From Streptomyces rubradiris (lineage in GTDB: Bacteria; Actinomycetota; Actinomycetes; Streptomycetales; Streptomycetaceae): DNA of 64,000 nt. Position numbers and translations under genes: made by a program. Below, piece by piece: positions 27,444 through 35,214 of this stretch. Numbering within the stretch: the stretch's first letter is position 1; the number at the start of each line of letters is the position of its first letter. Under the pieces are notes generated by a model. The model did not search any database. It was not told the DNA's origin and saw nothing but the letters and a program-made list of their open reading frames with translations. The DNA lies in assembly GCF_016860525.1 (NCBI RefSeq), contig NZ_BNEA01000015.1, positions 3,348,001-3,412,000 on the forward strand, given 5' to 3'.

Positions 27444-28873
27444 CCGGACAGCCGGTCGGCGGGGGCGCGGCGAAGGCGTTACCGGTGGCGCGTTCCGAGG
27501 CGCGGCCGCTCGTCCCCGCCCTGATGTTCATCGCTCTGGTCGTGGCGGCGGTCGGCAGCCTCGGGACGCCGCTCATCACCAGCGTGGCGACCTCGTTCCA
27601 CGTCTCGCTCGGCAGCGCGCAGTGGACGCTGACCGTCGCGCTGCTCAGCGGTGCCGTCGCCACGCCGGTCCTGGGCCGGCTCGGAGCCGGTCCGCACCGG
27701 CGGGCCACCATCCTCGCCACGCTGGCGGTCGTCGTCGCCGGCAGCGCGCTCACCGTGCTGCCGCTGCCGTTCGCGTGGCTGCTGGCAGGCCGGGCGGCCC
27801 AGGGCATCGGGCTCGGGCTGACGGCGCTGATGATGGGCGTGGCCCGGGACCACCTCCCCGAGGAGCGCGGCGCGGCCGTGATCGCCCTGATCTCGGTGGT
27901 GTCGATCATCGGGGCCGGGGTCGGCTACCCGCTGGCCGCACTGCTCGCCGAGTTCGGCGGGGTACGGGCCGCCTACGGCCTCGGCCTGGTCGTCACCGCC
28001 GCCGCCCTCCTGACCGCGTGGCGCTCCATACCCGAAGCCCCCGAAGGCCGCTCCGCCCACGTGGACGTGGCAGGCGCGGTCGTCCTGGCCGCCGCGCTGC
28101 TCCTGGTACTGCTCCTCGCCGGCGAACGGAGCCTGTGGACCCGGCACCTCGCCGTGGCGGCGGGCCTCGCCGTCGTCGCGGTGGTGCTGCTCTGCGTCTG
28201 GGCCGTCATCGAGCTGCGCGGCACCACGCCCCTGGTCGGTGTACGGGCGGTGCGGCACCCGGCGGTCGCCGGGGCGAACCTCGCCATGTTCGTCGGCGGG
28301 ATCGGCATGTACCTCCTGCTCACGCTCATCACCCGGTACGCGCAGACGCCACACGGCGCCGGCTACGGCTTCGGGCTGACGACCTTCGTCGCCGGGCTCG
28401 TCCTCGTCCCGTTCTCGGTGCTCGGGTTCGTCGCCGGCAAGCTCACACCGCGGCTCCGGACGCGGATCGCCGGCCCCCTGCTCCTGGCAGGCAGCGCCGT
28501 CGTGGTCGGCGGCGGGTTCGCCCTGTTCGCGGCGGCCCGGTCGGACCTGGCCGAACTGTTCACGGCGATGGGCGTGCTCGGCTTCGGCGTCGGCGGCTTC
28601 TCGGCCGCGATGCCCGGCGTCATCCTGGCCGTCACCCCCAAGAGCGAGACGTCGAGCGCCATGAGCTTCAACTACGTCGTCCGCAGCGTCGGGTACTCCC
28701 TGGGCAGCGCCATCGGCGGCCTGATCCTCGCCGCGGGCACCCGCCCCGGCCGACTCTTCCCCGACGACAGCGCCTACACCACCGCGGCGCTGGCCGGCCT
28801 CGGCGCCATGGCGATCACGACGCTGACAAGCCTCGCTCTCGCCCGCCGACGCGTGTCCGAGACCAACCCGTAA
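27440..28873 (+). CDS. MFS transporter (drug efflux type)
   Basis: The start is the GTG at 27440, which overlaps the marR stop by 4 nt. The frame extends further upstream inside marR and that part is not used. The 477-residue product has about 14 hydrophobic segments, beginning LVPALMFIALVVAAVGSLGT and with the motif-A-like ATPVLGRLGAGPHRRATILA, RAAQGIGLGLTALMMGVARD and VVSIIGAGVGYPLAALLAEF (motif C-like). This is the layout of proton-driven multidrug exporters of the EmrB/QacA type. The substrate is unknown. Regulation by the upstream MarR protein is likely. Confidence 0.9.
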   Translation: MTGQPVGGGAAKALPVARSEARPLVPALMFIALVVAAVGSLGTPLITSVATSFHVSLGSAQWTLTVALLSGAVATPVLGRLGAGPHRRATILATLAVVVAGSALTVLPLPFAWLLAGRAAQGIGLGLTALMMGVARDHLPEERGAAVIALISVVSIIGAGVGYPLAALLAEFGGVRAAYGLGLVVTAAALLTAWRSIPEAPEGRSAHVDVAGAVVLAAALLLVLLLAGERSLWTRHLAVAAGLAVVAVVLLCVWAVIELRGTTPLVGVRAVRHPAVAGANLAMFVGGIGMYLLLTLITRYAQTPHGAGYGFGLTTFVAGLVLVPFSVLGFVAGKLTPRLRTRIAGPLLLAGSAVVVGGGFALFAAARSDLAELFTAMGVLGFGVGGFSAAMPGVILAVTPKSETSSAMSFNYVVRSVGYSLGSAIGGLILAAGTRPGRLFPDDSAYTTAALAGLGAMAITTLTSLALARRRVSETNP

Positions 28874-28905
28874 GTCAGATGCACTCATCCCACACTGGAG
28901 GTTCC

Positions 28906-29199
28906 ATGCCCAAGGGCTACTGGGTCAGCGTCTACCGCACCATTTCGGACCCCGAGAAGCTGGCCGCCTACAACAAGCTCGCCCGCCTGGCCGTCGAGGC
29001 CGGGGGCGGCCGGACCTTCGTCCTCGGCGGTCGGGTCGAGGCGTACGACGCCGGAATCGCCGAGCGCACCGTCCTGGTCGAGTTCGACAGCTACGAGCAG
29101 GCCGTCGCGACGCGCGAGAGCGCGGCCTACCAGGAGGCGCTGGCCGCCCTCGCCGACGGCGTCGAACGCGACTTCCGCATAGTCGAAGGCATCGACTGA
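28906..29199 (+). CDS. DUF1330 family protein
   Basis: A 97-residue protein starting at ATG 28906 behind CTGGAGG. It begins MPKGYWVSVYRTISDPEKLA and contains GGRVEAYDAGIAERTVLVEF and SAAYQEALAALADGVERDFR, the dimeric ferredoxin-like alpha/beta fold pattern of DUF1330. No catalytic role is established for the family. It lies 32 bp after the transporter and is probably the third gene of the marR operon. Confidence 0.88.
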   Translation: MPKGYWVSVYRTISDPEKLAAYNKLARLAVEAGGGRTFVLGGRVEAYDAGIAERTVLVEFDSYEQAVATRESAAYQEALAALADGVERDFRIVEGID

Positions 29200-29229
29200 C
29201 CGAGGTCCGTCTCTCAGCGTTTGCCTCGG

Positions 29230-29481
29230 TCAGCCGCGCGAAGCGTAGGCCACGAAGTCGGCCCAGGCGGCCGGGGCGACGGTGAGGCACGGGCCCTCGG
29301 TGTTCTTGGAGTCGCGGATGTGGATGGTGGAGGGGGTGGGGGCGACTTCGAGGCAGTCATGGCCATTGCTACTGCTGCTGTAGCTGCTCTTGGACCAGGA
29401 GAGGGCCGCCTCGACGCAGTCGTGTCCATTGCTGCTGTCGCTGTAGCTGCTCTTGAACCAGCGGAGTTCCGGGGTGCTCAT
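29230..29481 (-). CDS. DUF397 protein with internal duplication
   Basis: An 83-residue protein. DUF397 proteins in Streptomyces are small partners of WhiJ-type XRE regulators. Here the conserved N-terminal block W-KSSYS-SSNGHDC-E occurs twice in tandem (residues ~8-24 and ~29-45), before the usual IHIRDSKN and the C-terminal W-DFV block. The repeat is visible at DNA level with a 63-bp offset. Its ATG overlaps the end of the XRE gene by 4 nt (ATGA). Confidence 0.9.
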   Translation of the reverse strand: MSTPELRWFKSSYSDSSNGHDCVEAALSWSKSSYSSSSNGHDCLEVAPTPSTIHIRDSKNTEGPCLTVAPAAWADFVAYASRG

Positions 29482-30323
29482 AGTTCTCCCAGCGCTTTCT
29501 CGATGATGTCCAGAGACTCCTCTGGTGGGAGCGCCTGAGCCCGGATGATGCCATAGCGCAGGTCGAGGACGCGGAGCTGCCTCGGGTTCGAGACGGGTCG
29601 ACCCGAGAAGTCACCGTCGGTACGGCCCATTCCCGTACCATCAGCGAACTTCAGCACTTGGATGCGGCCTCCCGTGCCAGGGTGATTCGCGCGACTGGTC
29701 GGCATCACCTGAAGCTCTACGAACGGCAACTGGGCCACCTCCAGCATGTGTTCGAGCTGCCGACGCAGCACCATTTTGTCCCCGACCGGACGCCGGAGCG
29801 TCACCTCTTCCTGGACGAAACTCAGCTCGGGTGCGGGCGAGCGGTCGAAGACGGACTTGCGGGCCATCCTGGCACCCACCATGCGCTCCAACTGGTCGGG
29901 CGAGTAAGCCGGGCGCCAAGTGCGAAGCAGCGCTCGCGCGTACTCCTCCGTCTGCAACAGCCCGTGGATGTTGTGGTTGCTGTAGAGGAGCATCTCCACC
30001 GCCCGCCCCTCCAGTTCCGCCAGCTCCCGTACCTTCTTCGGGTACCGCGCCTTCCTCATGTCCTCCCGGAAGGCCCGTAGATGCCCTTGGGCCTTCAGGA
30101 ACGTGTCCGCGTTGTCCAGGAACTCGGGCCTCGGGATACGCGCCCCGCGTTCGATCTTGCGGATCATGTCCTCGCCGTAGCCCAGGGCCTCCGCCAGTTC
30201 GGGGACGCTCACGCCGGCCGACTCGCGGCAGACCTTGAGCAGTCGGCCCACCGCCTGGACGACCGGCTCGATCTCGTCGCCCGGCTCGACGTCCCAACCG
30301 GCCTCGTCCACACCCTCACTCAT
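29478..30323 (-). CDS. XRE family regulator with DUF5753 (WhiJ-like)
   Basis: The start is ATG 30323 behind GGAGGAG (281 residues), although the frame is open further upstream. The N-terminal helix-turn-helix (~25-80) is VQAVGRLLKVCRESAGVSVP, ELAEALGYGEDMIRKIERGA. The C-terminal DUF5753 domain contains LLYSNHNIHGLLQTEEYARA and MVGARMARKSVFDR. In S. coelicolor such regulators (WhiJ and relatives) act with DUF397 partners in developmental control. It is followed by its DUF397 partner and divergent from an ATPase-like gene, the complete module. Confidence 0.93.
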   Translation of the reverse strand: MSEGVDEAGWDVEPGDEIEPVVQAVGRLLKVCRESAGVSVPELAEALGYGEDMIRKIERGARIPRPEFLDNADTFLKAQGHLRAFREDMRKARYPKKVRELAELEGRAVEMLLYSNHNIHGLLQTEEYARALLRTWRPAYSPDQLERMVGARMARKSVFDRSPAPELSFVQEEVTLRRPVGDKMVLRRQLEHMLEVAQLPFVELQVMPTSRANHPGTGGRIQVLKFADGTGMGRTDGDFSGRPVSNPRQLRVLDLRYGIIRAQALPPEESLDIIEKALGEL

Positions 30324-30354
30324 GGCTCCTCCTTCGGCGCGCAGCTTTACCCGT

Positions 30355-30422
30355 ACAACGCCGGAGACAGCCGAGACAGCCGAGACAAAACGGGAGACAG
30401 TGACTGTACGTACAGGCGTTGT
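30355..30422. promoter_or_regulatory. Divergent control region with iterated and inverted repeats
   Basis: Between the XRE gene and the ATPase-like gene lie four GAGACA repeats (30364, 30373, 30382 and 30394; spacing 9, 9, 12) and a perfect 12-bp palindrome CTGTACGTACAG (30404-30415). Inverted arms ACAACGCC/GGCGTTGT (30355-30362, 30415-30422) flank the set. This is a strong candidate operator for the adjacent XRE regulator. Confidence 0.6.
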
Positions 30423-30461
30423 CACTCCCCTACGGAACCAGCCTTCGCCACGCTCTGTGAT

Positions 30462-30950
30462 GTGAACCAAGAAATGGGTGCCCCTGAAAATCACCTCACC
30501 GGCCACATCCCCACCTTCGACATCCGGCTGTCCCCCACACCCCGCGGTGCCCGACTCGCCCGGCTGCTCGCCGAACAGCATCTGCGCTCGTGGGGGCTGC
30601 CGGTGGAGCAGGTGACGCAGATCGTCGCCGAGCTGGCCGCGAACGCCGTCACGCACGGTCGCGTACCCGGCCGGGACTTCCAGCTCCTGATCTACGTCGT
30701 CGGCCACACGCTCCGTATCGAGGTCACCGACACCCGCGACGACCGTCTCCCCCGGCTGCGACTCCCGAGCGAGGACGGGGAGGCCGGGCGCGGACTGCTC
30801 CTCGTGGAGGCGCTGGCCGACAGGTGGGGCGTAGCCGTGGGTCGTCGCCCGCGCAAGACGGTGTGGGCCGAGGTGACCCTCCCGCACCGGGACCCGGCGG
30901 ACCGTGCTCCGGTGACACGGGCGGCAATTCCCCAAGGAACACCAGGGTGA
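30462..30950 (+). CDS. HATPase_c ATP-binding protein (anti-sigma factor-like)
   Basis: A 162-residue protein of the RsbW/SpoIIAB-like class. The N-box is QIVAELAANAVTHGRVPGRD, followed by LRIEVTDTRDDRLPRL and the G-box EAGRGLLLVEALADRWGV. The start is taken as GTG 30462 (MNQEMGAPENH), because related proteins commonly begin MNQE; ATG 30474 is the alternative. Such genes routinely lie next to WhiJ/DUF397 pairs in Streptomyces. It may bind a sigma factor or anti-sigma antagonist; the target is unknown. Confidence 0.85.
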   Translation: MNQEMGAPENHLTGHIPTFDIRLSPTPRGARLARLLAEQHLRSWGLPVEQVTQIVAELAANAVTHGRVPGRDFQLLIYVVGHTLRIEVTDTRDDRLPRLRLPSEDGEAGRGLLLVEALADRWGVAVGRRPRKTVWAEVTLPHRDPADRAPVTRAAIPQGTPG

Positions 30951-31085
30951 AAGAACCCCACCAAGCCCCACCCCTCCCGCCCACGGAGCAAACTCACTCA
31001 GGAGGGTGAACATCACCAACTTGGCTGGATTTGGGGCTGGTTGTCTGCCCTACGCTCAGCGCAACACCACCGCAGACATGAGTCG

Positions 31086-31120
31086 GCCCTCGCCGGGAGT
31101 AGCGTTCCCAATGCGAGGGC
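31086..31120 (+). other. Stem-loop in the leader of the wHTH gene
   Basis: Arms GCCCTCGC/GCGAGGGC (31086-31093 and 31113-31120) with an inner GGGA/TCCC pairing lie 18 nt upstream of the ATG at 31139. It could affect access to the ribosome-binding site or act as an operator. Confidence 0.35.
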
Positions 31121-31138
31121 CTGACCACCGAGGAAGGC

Positions 31139-31996
31139 ATGAACTTCCCGATGGATATCGAAGACCCTAGCGCGCCCGCGCGCACCCAGTCCCGCGTTAC
31201 CGCAAACAACCACCCGAACCGGGGCCCTCACACCGGCGGACTCGTCCACGACCACACCCGCCACACCACCCGCTTCACGGTGATCGGCAACCACCTCGTC
31301 CAGCACGCGGAGTTGTCACTCCTCGCGATCGGCCTGGCGTGCCACATCCAGTCGCTGCCACCGGGTGCCCGCGTCGACATCAAGACCCTGGCCGCGCGGT
31401 TCCCCGAGGGCGCGATCCGCATCGCGGCGGCCCTGCGGGAGCTGGAGACCTATGGCTACCTGCGCCGCGAACGCACCCGCGTCCCCGGCGGCCGGATCGT
31501 CACCCGCACGATCTCCTGCAACCAGCCCGGCCGCCGCGCCGAGGACCCACCCGCACCCCGGCGTCGGCAACAACCCCGCCGTACAGCCCTCCCGGCCGTA
31601 CCGAAACCCGCGTACCCCTCCCCGGAGCTACTCCGCCTGGCCACGGACGTCCTGGCGGGCCTGCGCCGCAGGGACCCCCGCCTGCTCCTGTCCGCCACGG
31701 AGGCCGAACACCTGGCCCCAGGGGTAGCGGCCTGGCTGGAACGCGACGTGCCCCCCACGGCCGTACGCGAGGCCCTGACCAGCAACCTCCCCCCGGACCC
31801 CCTGACCCGCCCGGCAGCCCTCCTGGCCCACCGCCTGACGACGGGCCTCCCCCCGCTTCCCCCCTACCGCACCCCCGAACCACCCCCACCGGTCCGCCAC
31901 CCCCTCCAGACCTGCGAAACCTGCGACCGAGCCTTCCGATCCCCCGATCCCGGCCACTGCCGCGACTGCCGGACCGGCGTGCTGGAGGCCGCGTAA
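31139..31996 (+). CDS. Winged helix-turn-helix protein with C-terminal zinc ribbon
   Basis: A 285-residue protein starting at ATG behind GAGGAAGG. The N-terminal ~45 residues are variable. The wHTH at ~50-125 contains FTVIGNHLVQHAELSLLAIG, ARVDIKTLAARFPEGAIRIA and LRELETYGYLRRER, resembling replication-initiator or GntR-like winged helices common in Streptomyces accessory regions. A Pro-rich middle leads to CETC...CRDC (Cys259, 262, 274, 277), a likely zinc ribbon. It is probably a DNA-binding regulator. The downstream Uma2 gene starts 1 nt after its stop. Confidence 0.8.
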   Translation: MNFPMDIEDPSAPARTQSRVTANNHPNRGPHTGGLVHDHTRHTTRFTVIGNHLVQHAELSLLAIGLACHIQSLPPGARVDIKTLAARFPEGAIRIAAALRELETYGYLRRERTRVPGGRIVTRTISCNQPGRRAEDPPAPRRRQQPRRTALPAVPKPAYPSPELLRLATDVLAGLRRRDPRLLLSATEAEHLAPGVAAWLERDVPPTAVREALTSNLPPDPLTRPAALLAHRLTTGLPPLPPYRTPEPPPPVRHPLQTCETCDRAFRSPDPGHCRDCRTGVLEAA

Positions 31997-31997
31997 G

Positions 31998-32567
31998 GTG
32001 CGGCCCAACCACTACCGAGCCCTGCGTGATGCCCTCCGCTCGATGGAAGACACCCTCCCCGGCAAGTTCGAGATCACCTGGGAGGGAATCGTCCACGACC
32101 TGATCTCGCCCAACGGCCACCACGAGCTGACCCGACTGCTTCTCCGTAAGCATCTGGAGAAGGTCATGCCGGACGAGTTGCTGGCCCACAACGGCACCCC
32201 GGACGTGGAGGACGAGCCCGGGAACATCCTGCGGCACCCCGACGTGACGGTGATCGCCTGGGAAGACCTCGACACCGAAGGCTCCATCGACCCCCGTACC
32301 GTCCTCGCCGCCATCGAGATCGTCTCCCGGTCCAACCCGGACAACGACTGGGTGGGCAAGGTGCGCGACTACGCCCTGATGGGCATCCCCGTCTACGCGG
32401 TCTTCGATCCACGCACCGGCACCGGCGCCGTCTTCACCGACATCCATCCCACCCCGGCCGGCCCTCGCTACGCCACCCGGAAGGACTTCGTCTACGGCGA
32501 GAACGTGACGATCGCCGACTGGACCATCCCGACCCAGGGCCTGCCGCTCTACGACCGGACGACATGA
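31998..32567 (+). CDS. Uma2 family (DUF820) PD-(D/E)xK nuclease-like protein
   Basis: A 189-residue protein starting at GTG 31998. The fold signature is a PD motif in RHPDVTVIAWEDL (Asp82), E107 in LAAIEIVSRSNPDND and a catalytic-type lysine in WVGKVRDYALMGIPVYAVFD (Lys121). This is the restriction-endonuclease-like core of the Uma2/DUF820 family. These genes are abundant in Streptomyces and cyanobacteria, and their substrates are largely unknown. Coupling to the upstream wHTH gene suggests a joint function. Confidence 0.87.
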   Translation: MRPNHYRALRDALRSMEDTLPGKFEITWEGIVHDLISPNGHHELTRLLLRKHLEKVMPDELLAHNGTPDVEDEPGNILRHPDVTVIAWEDLDTEGSIDPRTVLAAIEIVSRSNPDNDWVGKVRDYALMGIPVYAVFDPRTGTGAVFTDIHPTPAGPRYATRKDFVYGENVTIADWTIPTQGLPLYDRTT

Positions 32568-32579
32568 CGCATGTCCGTA

Positions 32580-33044
32580 TCAGAGCTTGTACACGCCCCG
32601 CCAGACCCAGCCCGCGCCGAGGACAGCGTCTCGCAGGGGGTCGGTCATCTCCCGGGTGTCGAAGCGGAACACCTCGACCCTTTGCTTGCGGCCGTCAGGG
32701 CCCTGTTTCGTCTCCCACTGCCGGTACACCGCGGGCGCGTGCCCGCGTCCGTACTGGGCGTTGGCCTGGTCGGACGAACGGTTCTCCCACCGCTCCTCCA
32801 CAACGCGCACCTCCCGCTTCTCAGGGACGAGTCGCATCCGCGTCCTGAGGGCCACACCCACTCTCGGAAGCCTGCACTCCGCCACCACGTCGGCCTTCTC
32901 GTCAGGCGAGGCATTGCGCACCCGGTACGGCACGTCCGGCCCGTTGAGCCCGAAGAGAACCGTCCGGACCTCCTCGGCCGACAGCGGGGTGACACCGGCA
33001 TCAGGGCGCTTCGTACCGGCCAGCTTGTCCCACAGACGCCCCAT
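32580..33044 (-). CDS. Conserved hypothetical protein, paralogue of 19898-20407
   Basis: A 154-residue soluble protein, MGRLWDKLAGTKRPDAGVTP at the N-terminus and LGAGWVWRGVYKL at the C-terminus. It shares GPDVPYRVR, TRMRLVPEKREVRVVEERW, GPDGRKQ and FRFDTREMTDPLRDAVLGAG with the paralogue. It is the last gene of a minus-strand cluster with a 2-nt gap to the gene upstream, which suggests an operon with the WXG100-like genes. No known domain is recognised. Confidence 0.78.
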   Translation of the reverse strand: MGRLWDKLAGTKRPDAGVTPLSAEEVRTVLFGLNGPDVPYRVRNASPDEKADVVAECRLPRVGVALRTRMRLVPEKREVRVVEERWENRSSDQANAQYGRGHAPAVYRQWETKQGPDGRKQRVEVFRFDTREMTDPLRDAVLGAGWVWRGVYKL

Positions 33045-33046
33045 GG

Positions 33047-33544
33047 CTACAACCCCGCCCCCGTGTCCGGACGAACCGTGCGAACGAATTCCTGGAAGTC
33101 CCGCAGGACCGTGTCGTGCTGGGCGACGGAGGCGGTGAGGATCAACCGGATCACCGCCTGCTTACGCACGTCTTCGACATCCGACACGAACAGGTACACC
33201 TGTGACTGGACGAGATCACGAAGTGCGCCGTCCACGACCGCGGAGAAGGCCAGCCGCTGCGTCAGGGCGGGTGCCTCGGCGGTCCCCACCTCGCGGCGGT
33301 CGGTCACGTCCACCGACACGGCCAGCTCACGCAGACGCTCCACCGACTCGTCCGCGAGGTGAGCCGGCGTCGCCCCGTCCGGCAGCCTCTCGCCGTCGAT
33401 GGCGATGGTCGCGGTGAAGCCGGCGTCCGGCCGCGGGTGCACCGCCACGAAGGCCGCGTGCTCCGCGTCGGGCCTGTCCGGGCCGGCCGGAAGCCAGCCC
33501 TCCGGCAACCGGAACTCGATGGGCGTCGGTAGTGTGGCGGGCAT
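33047..33544 (-). CDS. Hypothetical protein, possibly PsbP/Mog1-like fold
   Basis: A 165-residue protein without signal or membrane span: PTPIEFRLPEGWLPAGPDRP, FTATIAIDGERLPDGATPAH, and a C-terminal VYLFVSDVEDVRKQAVIRLI then TVLRDFQEFVRTVRPD. The order (LPEGW start, strand-rich middle, and a final helix with DF--FV-TVRP) resembles the PsbP/DUF1795 (Mog1-like) fold found next to type VII secretion substrates in actinobacteria. The family call is tentative. It is tightly spaced with its downstream neighbour. Confidence 0.65.
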   Translation of the reverse strand: MPATLPTPIEFRLPEGWLPAGPDRPDAEHAAFVAVHPRPDAGFTATIAIDGERLPDGATPAHLADESVERLRELAVSVDVTDRREVGTAEAPALTQRLAFSAVVDGALRDLVQSQVYLFVSDVEDVRKQAVIRLILTASVAQHDTVLRDFQEFVRTVRPDTGAGL

Positions 33545-33571
33545 CTCGGCCCTCCTTCCAGGCGAAGCGGA

Positions 33572-34653
33572 TCAGAACCAACTGGTGACGGTGTCCTTGG
33601 CGGAGCTGAGGCCGTCTCCGACCGTGTCAGCCACATCGCCCAGCGCGTCGGCCGCGGCGCCTGCGGTCTTCGTCAGCTTGTCCGGGTCAACGGTGATCTC
33701 CACGCCCACCGCCCCGCCGAAGACCGGGGAAGCTCCGGCTTTGCCGCCGAGATGGTATATGCCGTCATCATCCTTCTTGTAGCCCCACCAAGCCTCCGCT
33801 CCGGGGCCGGCCCAGCCCTCGCCCGTAACGCCGACACCGATGCCCGCGACTTCACCGCCCCCGGCTACGGTTCCTTTCGCCCCCGCGAACGCCTTCGCCC
33901 CGACAGTGACCTCTTCCTTGGTCAGCTTCGCATTGACTCCCGCCTCAGCACCGGCGAACCCTTCGCCCCGAAGGTAGCCACCGGCGTAGGGGCCGTACTC
34001 GGCACGTCCTTCAGTGAGTGCCCGCACCCCGGCGGACACCTCGGCCTTGCCCACGACACCCTTTTTGTTGAACCCGTAGTTCGCGGTGGCCCTGGCTCCG
34101 CCATAGCCGTCGGCTATCCCCGCGAGTCTCAAGTTCCCGTTGGTCAGGGTGCCTTCCGCAGTCGCGTGGAAGAGGTCGCCGTAGGCCTTGAGGGAACCCT
34201 CCTTGCCGTACTTGGGACCGGTGACGGAAAAGCCGGCACCGGGTCCTCCGTGTCCGTCCCGAGCAACTGGCGGTCCCGGGCGCTGAGTTTGCCCTCGTCC
34301 AGCGAAACGACACCCTGGTCCGACACCTTCATGCCGGCGGCGATCGCGTCGTCTCGCGCCGACTCCAGCCGCTTGCGCAGGTCCGTGAACTGGGCGTGCG
34401 CGTCACGGAGGAGCGAGGCGACCGCCTTGGCCTCCGTCTGGGCGCTCTGGTACTCGGCGATCCTGACGCCGAAGCGCGCGTTGGCGGCCTGCCGGCTCTC
34501 CCCCAGGAACGTCGGGCGCAGGGTGATCCCGTGTACGTCGTCCCGGTAGGCCGTCTCCTGCTTGTGCAGCTCCTTCGCCATGCCGTCCCAGCGTTCGGCG
34601 GCCGTGGTGAGCGTGGACAGGTCGGTCGTCAGGATCTCGTGATAGGTCGGCAT
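33572..34653 (-). pseudogene. Frameshifted WXG100-like protein with Gly/Ala-rich C-terminal domain
   Basis: Two frames together make one protein of ~360 residues. From ATG 34653 the first frame gives MPTYHEILTTDLSTLTTAAE with WDGMAKELHKQE, a helical WXG100-like domain, up to RQLLGTDTEDP. It then runs into nonsense and stops at 34144. The second frame continues the same protein as GAGFSVTGPKYGKEGSLKAY, followed by NYGFNKKGVVGKAEVSAGVR and a long Gly/Ala/Val repeat-rich part, to AKDTVTSWF at 33572. The switch is near 34240 and needs one missing base in a C/G run. It is either a real mutation or a sequence error. The repeat-rich part resembles Streptomyces proteins tied to ESX-like secretion. 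Confidence 0.7.
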
Positions 34654-34689
34654 GGGTCCCCGTTGTTTCTCGTACCGGTGTGAGAAGGC

Positions 34690-35073
34690 TCAGCCGCCCG
34701 TCGGCGGCGTGTAGGTGTCGAACACCGACACCTGGCGCGCCGTACCGCCCACCAGCAGGTCCGTCCCGCTCAGCGCCTTGGCGTTGTCGCGAAGGGCCGA
34801 CTCGTCCCCCGCCAGCCGGTTCAGCAGGTTCTTGACCTGCTCGCCCCAGGTGGCGTGCGCCTTCTTCAGGGCACCGGACGTGAGCCAGCCGTACCCGTCC
34901 TTCGCGTCGAACGCCTTCACCGCGGCGTGCGTCTCCTCGTCCGCCCACTGGCCCGCCGCCTCGGTGCGCGGCCCGATCTCGCTCTGAAGCTTGTTCGCCG
35001 CGGCCGTCTTCTCGGCGGGAGACGAGGCGAGGTCCGGCCGCCCCCCGCCCGCTCCCGTGTCACTGCCCGCCAT
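34690..35073 (-). CDS. WXG100-like helical protein
   Basis: A 127-residue protein starting at ATG 35073 (MAGSDTGAGGGRPDLASSPA); a GTG three codons upstream is possible. It is predicted to be mostly helical: AEKTAAANKLQSEIGPRTEA, WADEETHAAVKAFDAKDGYG, and LKKAHATWGEQVKNLLNRLA, with the W-(x)-G in TWGEQ at a hairpin-like position. It ends in a Pro/Gly-rich tail (FDTYTPPTGG). Size, position 36 bp upstream of a second WXG-type gene and same strand suggest a partner pair of ESX-like substrates. No secretion ATPase gene is in the window. Confidence 0.72.
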   Translation of the reverse strand: MAGSDTGAGGGRPDLASSPAEKTAAANKLQSEIGPRTEAAGQWADEETHAAVKAFDAKDGYGWLTSGALKKAHATWGEQVKNLLNRLAGDESALRDNAKALSGTDLLVGGTARQVSVFDTYTPPTGG

Positions 35074-35214
35074 GCCACCCACCCCTCGTCCGCCCCTCTG
35101 GCGTGCTTCGTCCCACTAACAAGCGGCGTGTCGCACTGATGTGCTGATATGCGGCTCTGACGCTTCCCTCACGGGCGCCCGCCCCCGGCCGCCTGCGTTC
35201 GGTGCACGCGGTGC

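Noticed and set aside
34230..34250. Programmed ribosomal frameshift in the WXG-type gene
   Set aside because: No classical slippery heptamer or evident downstream pseudoknot is seen; mutation or read error is simpler.
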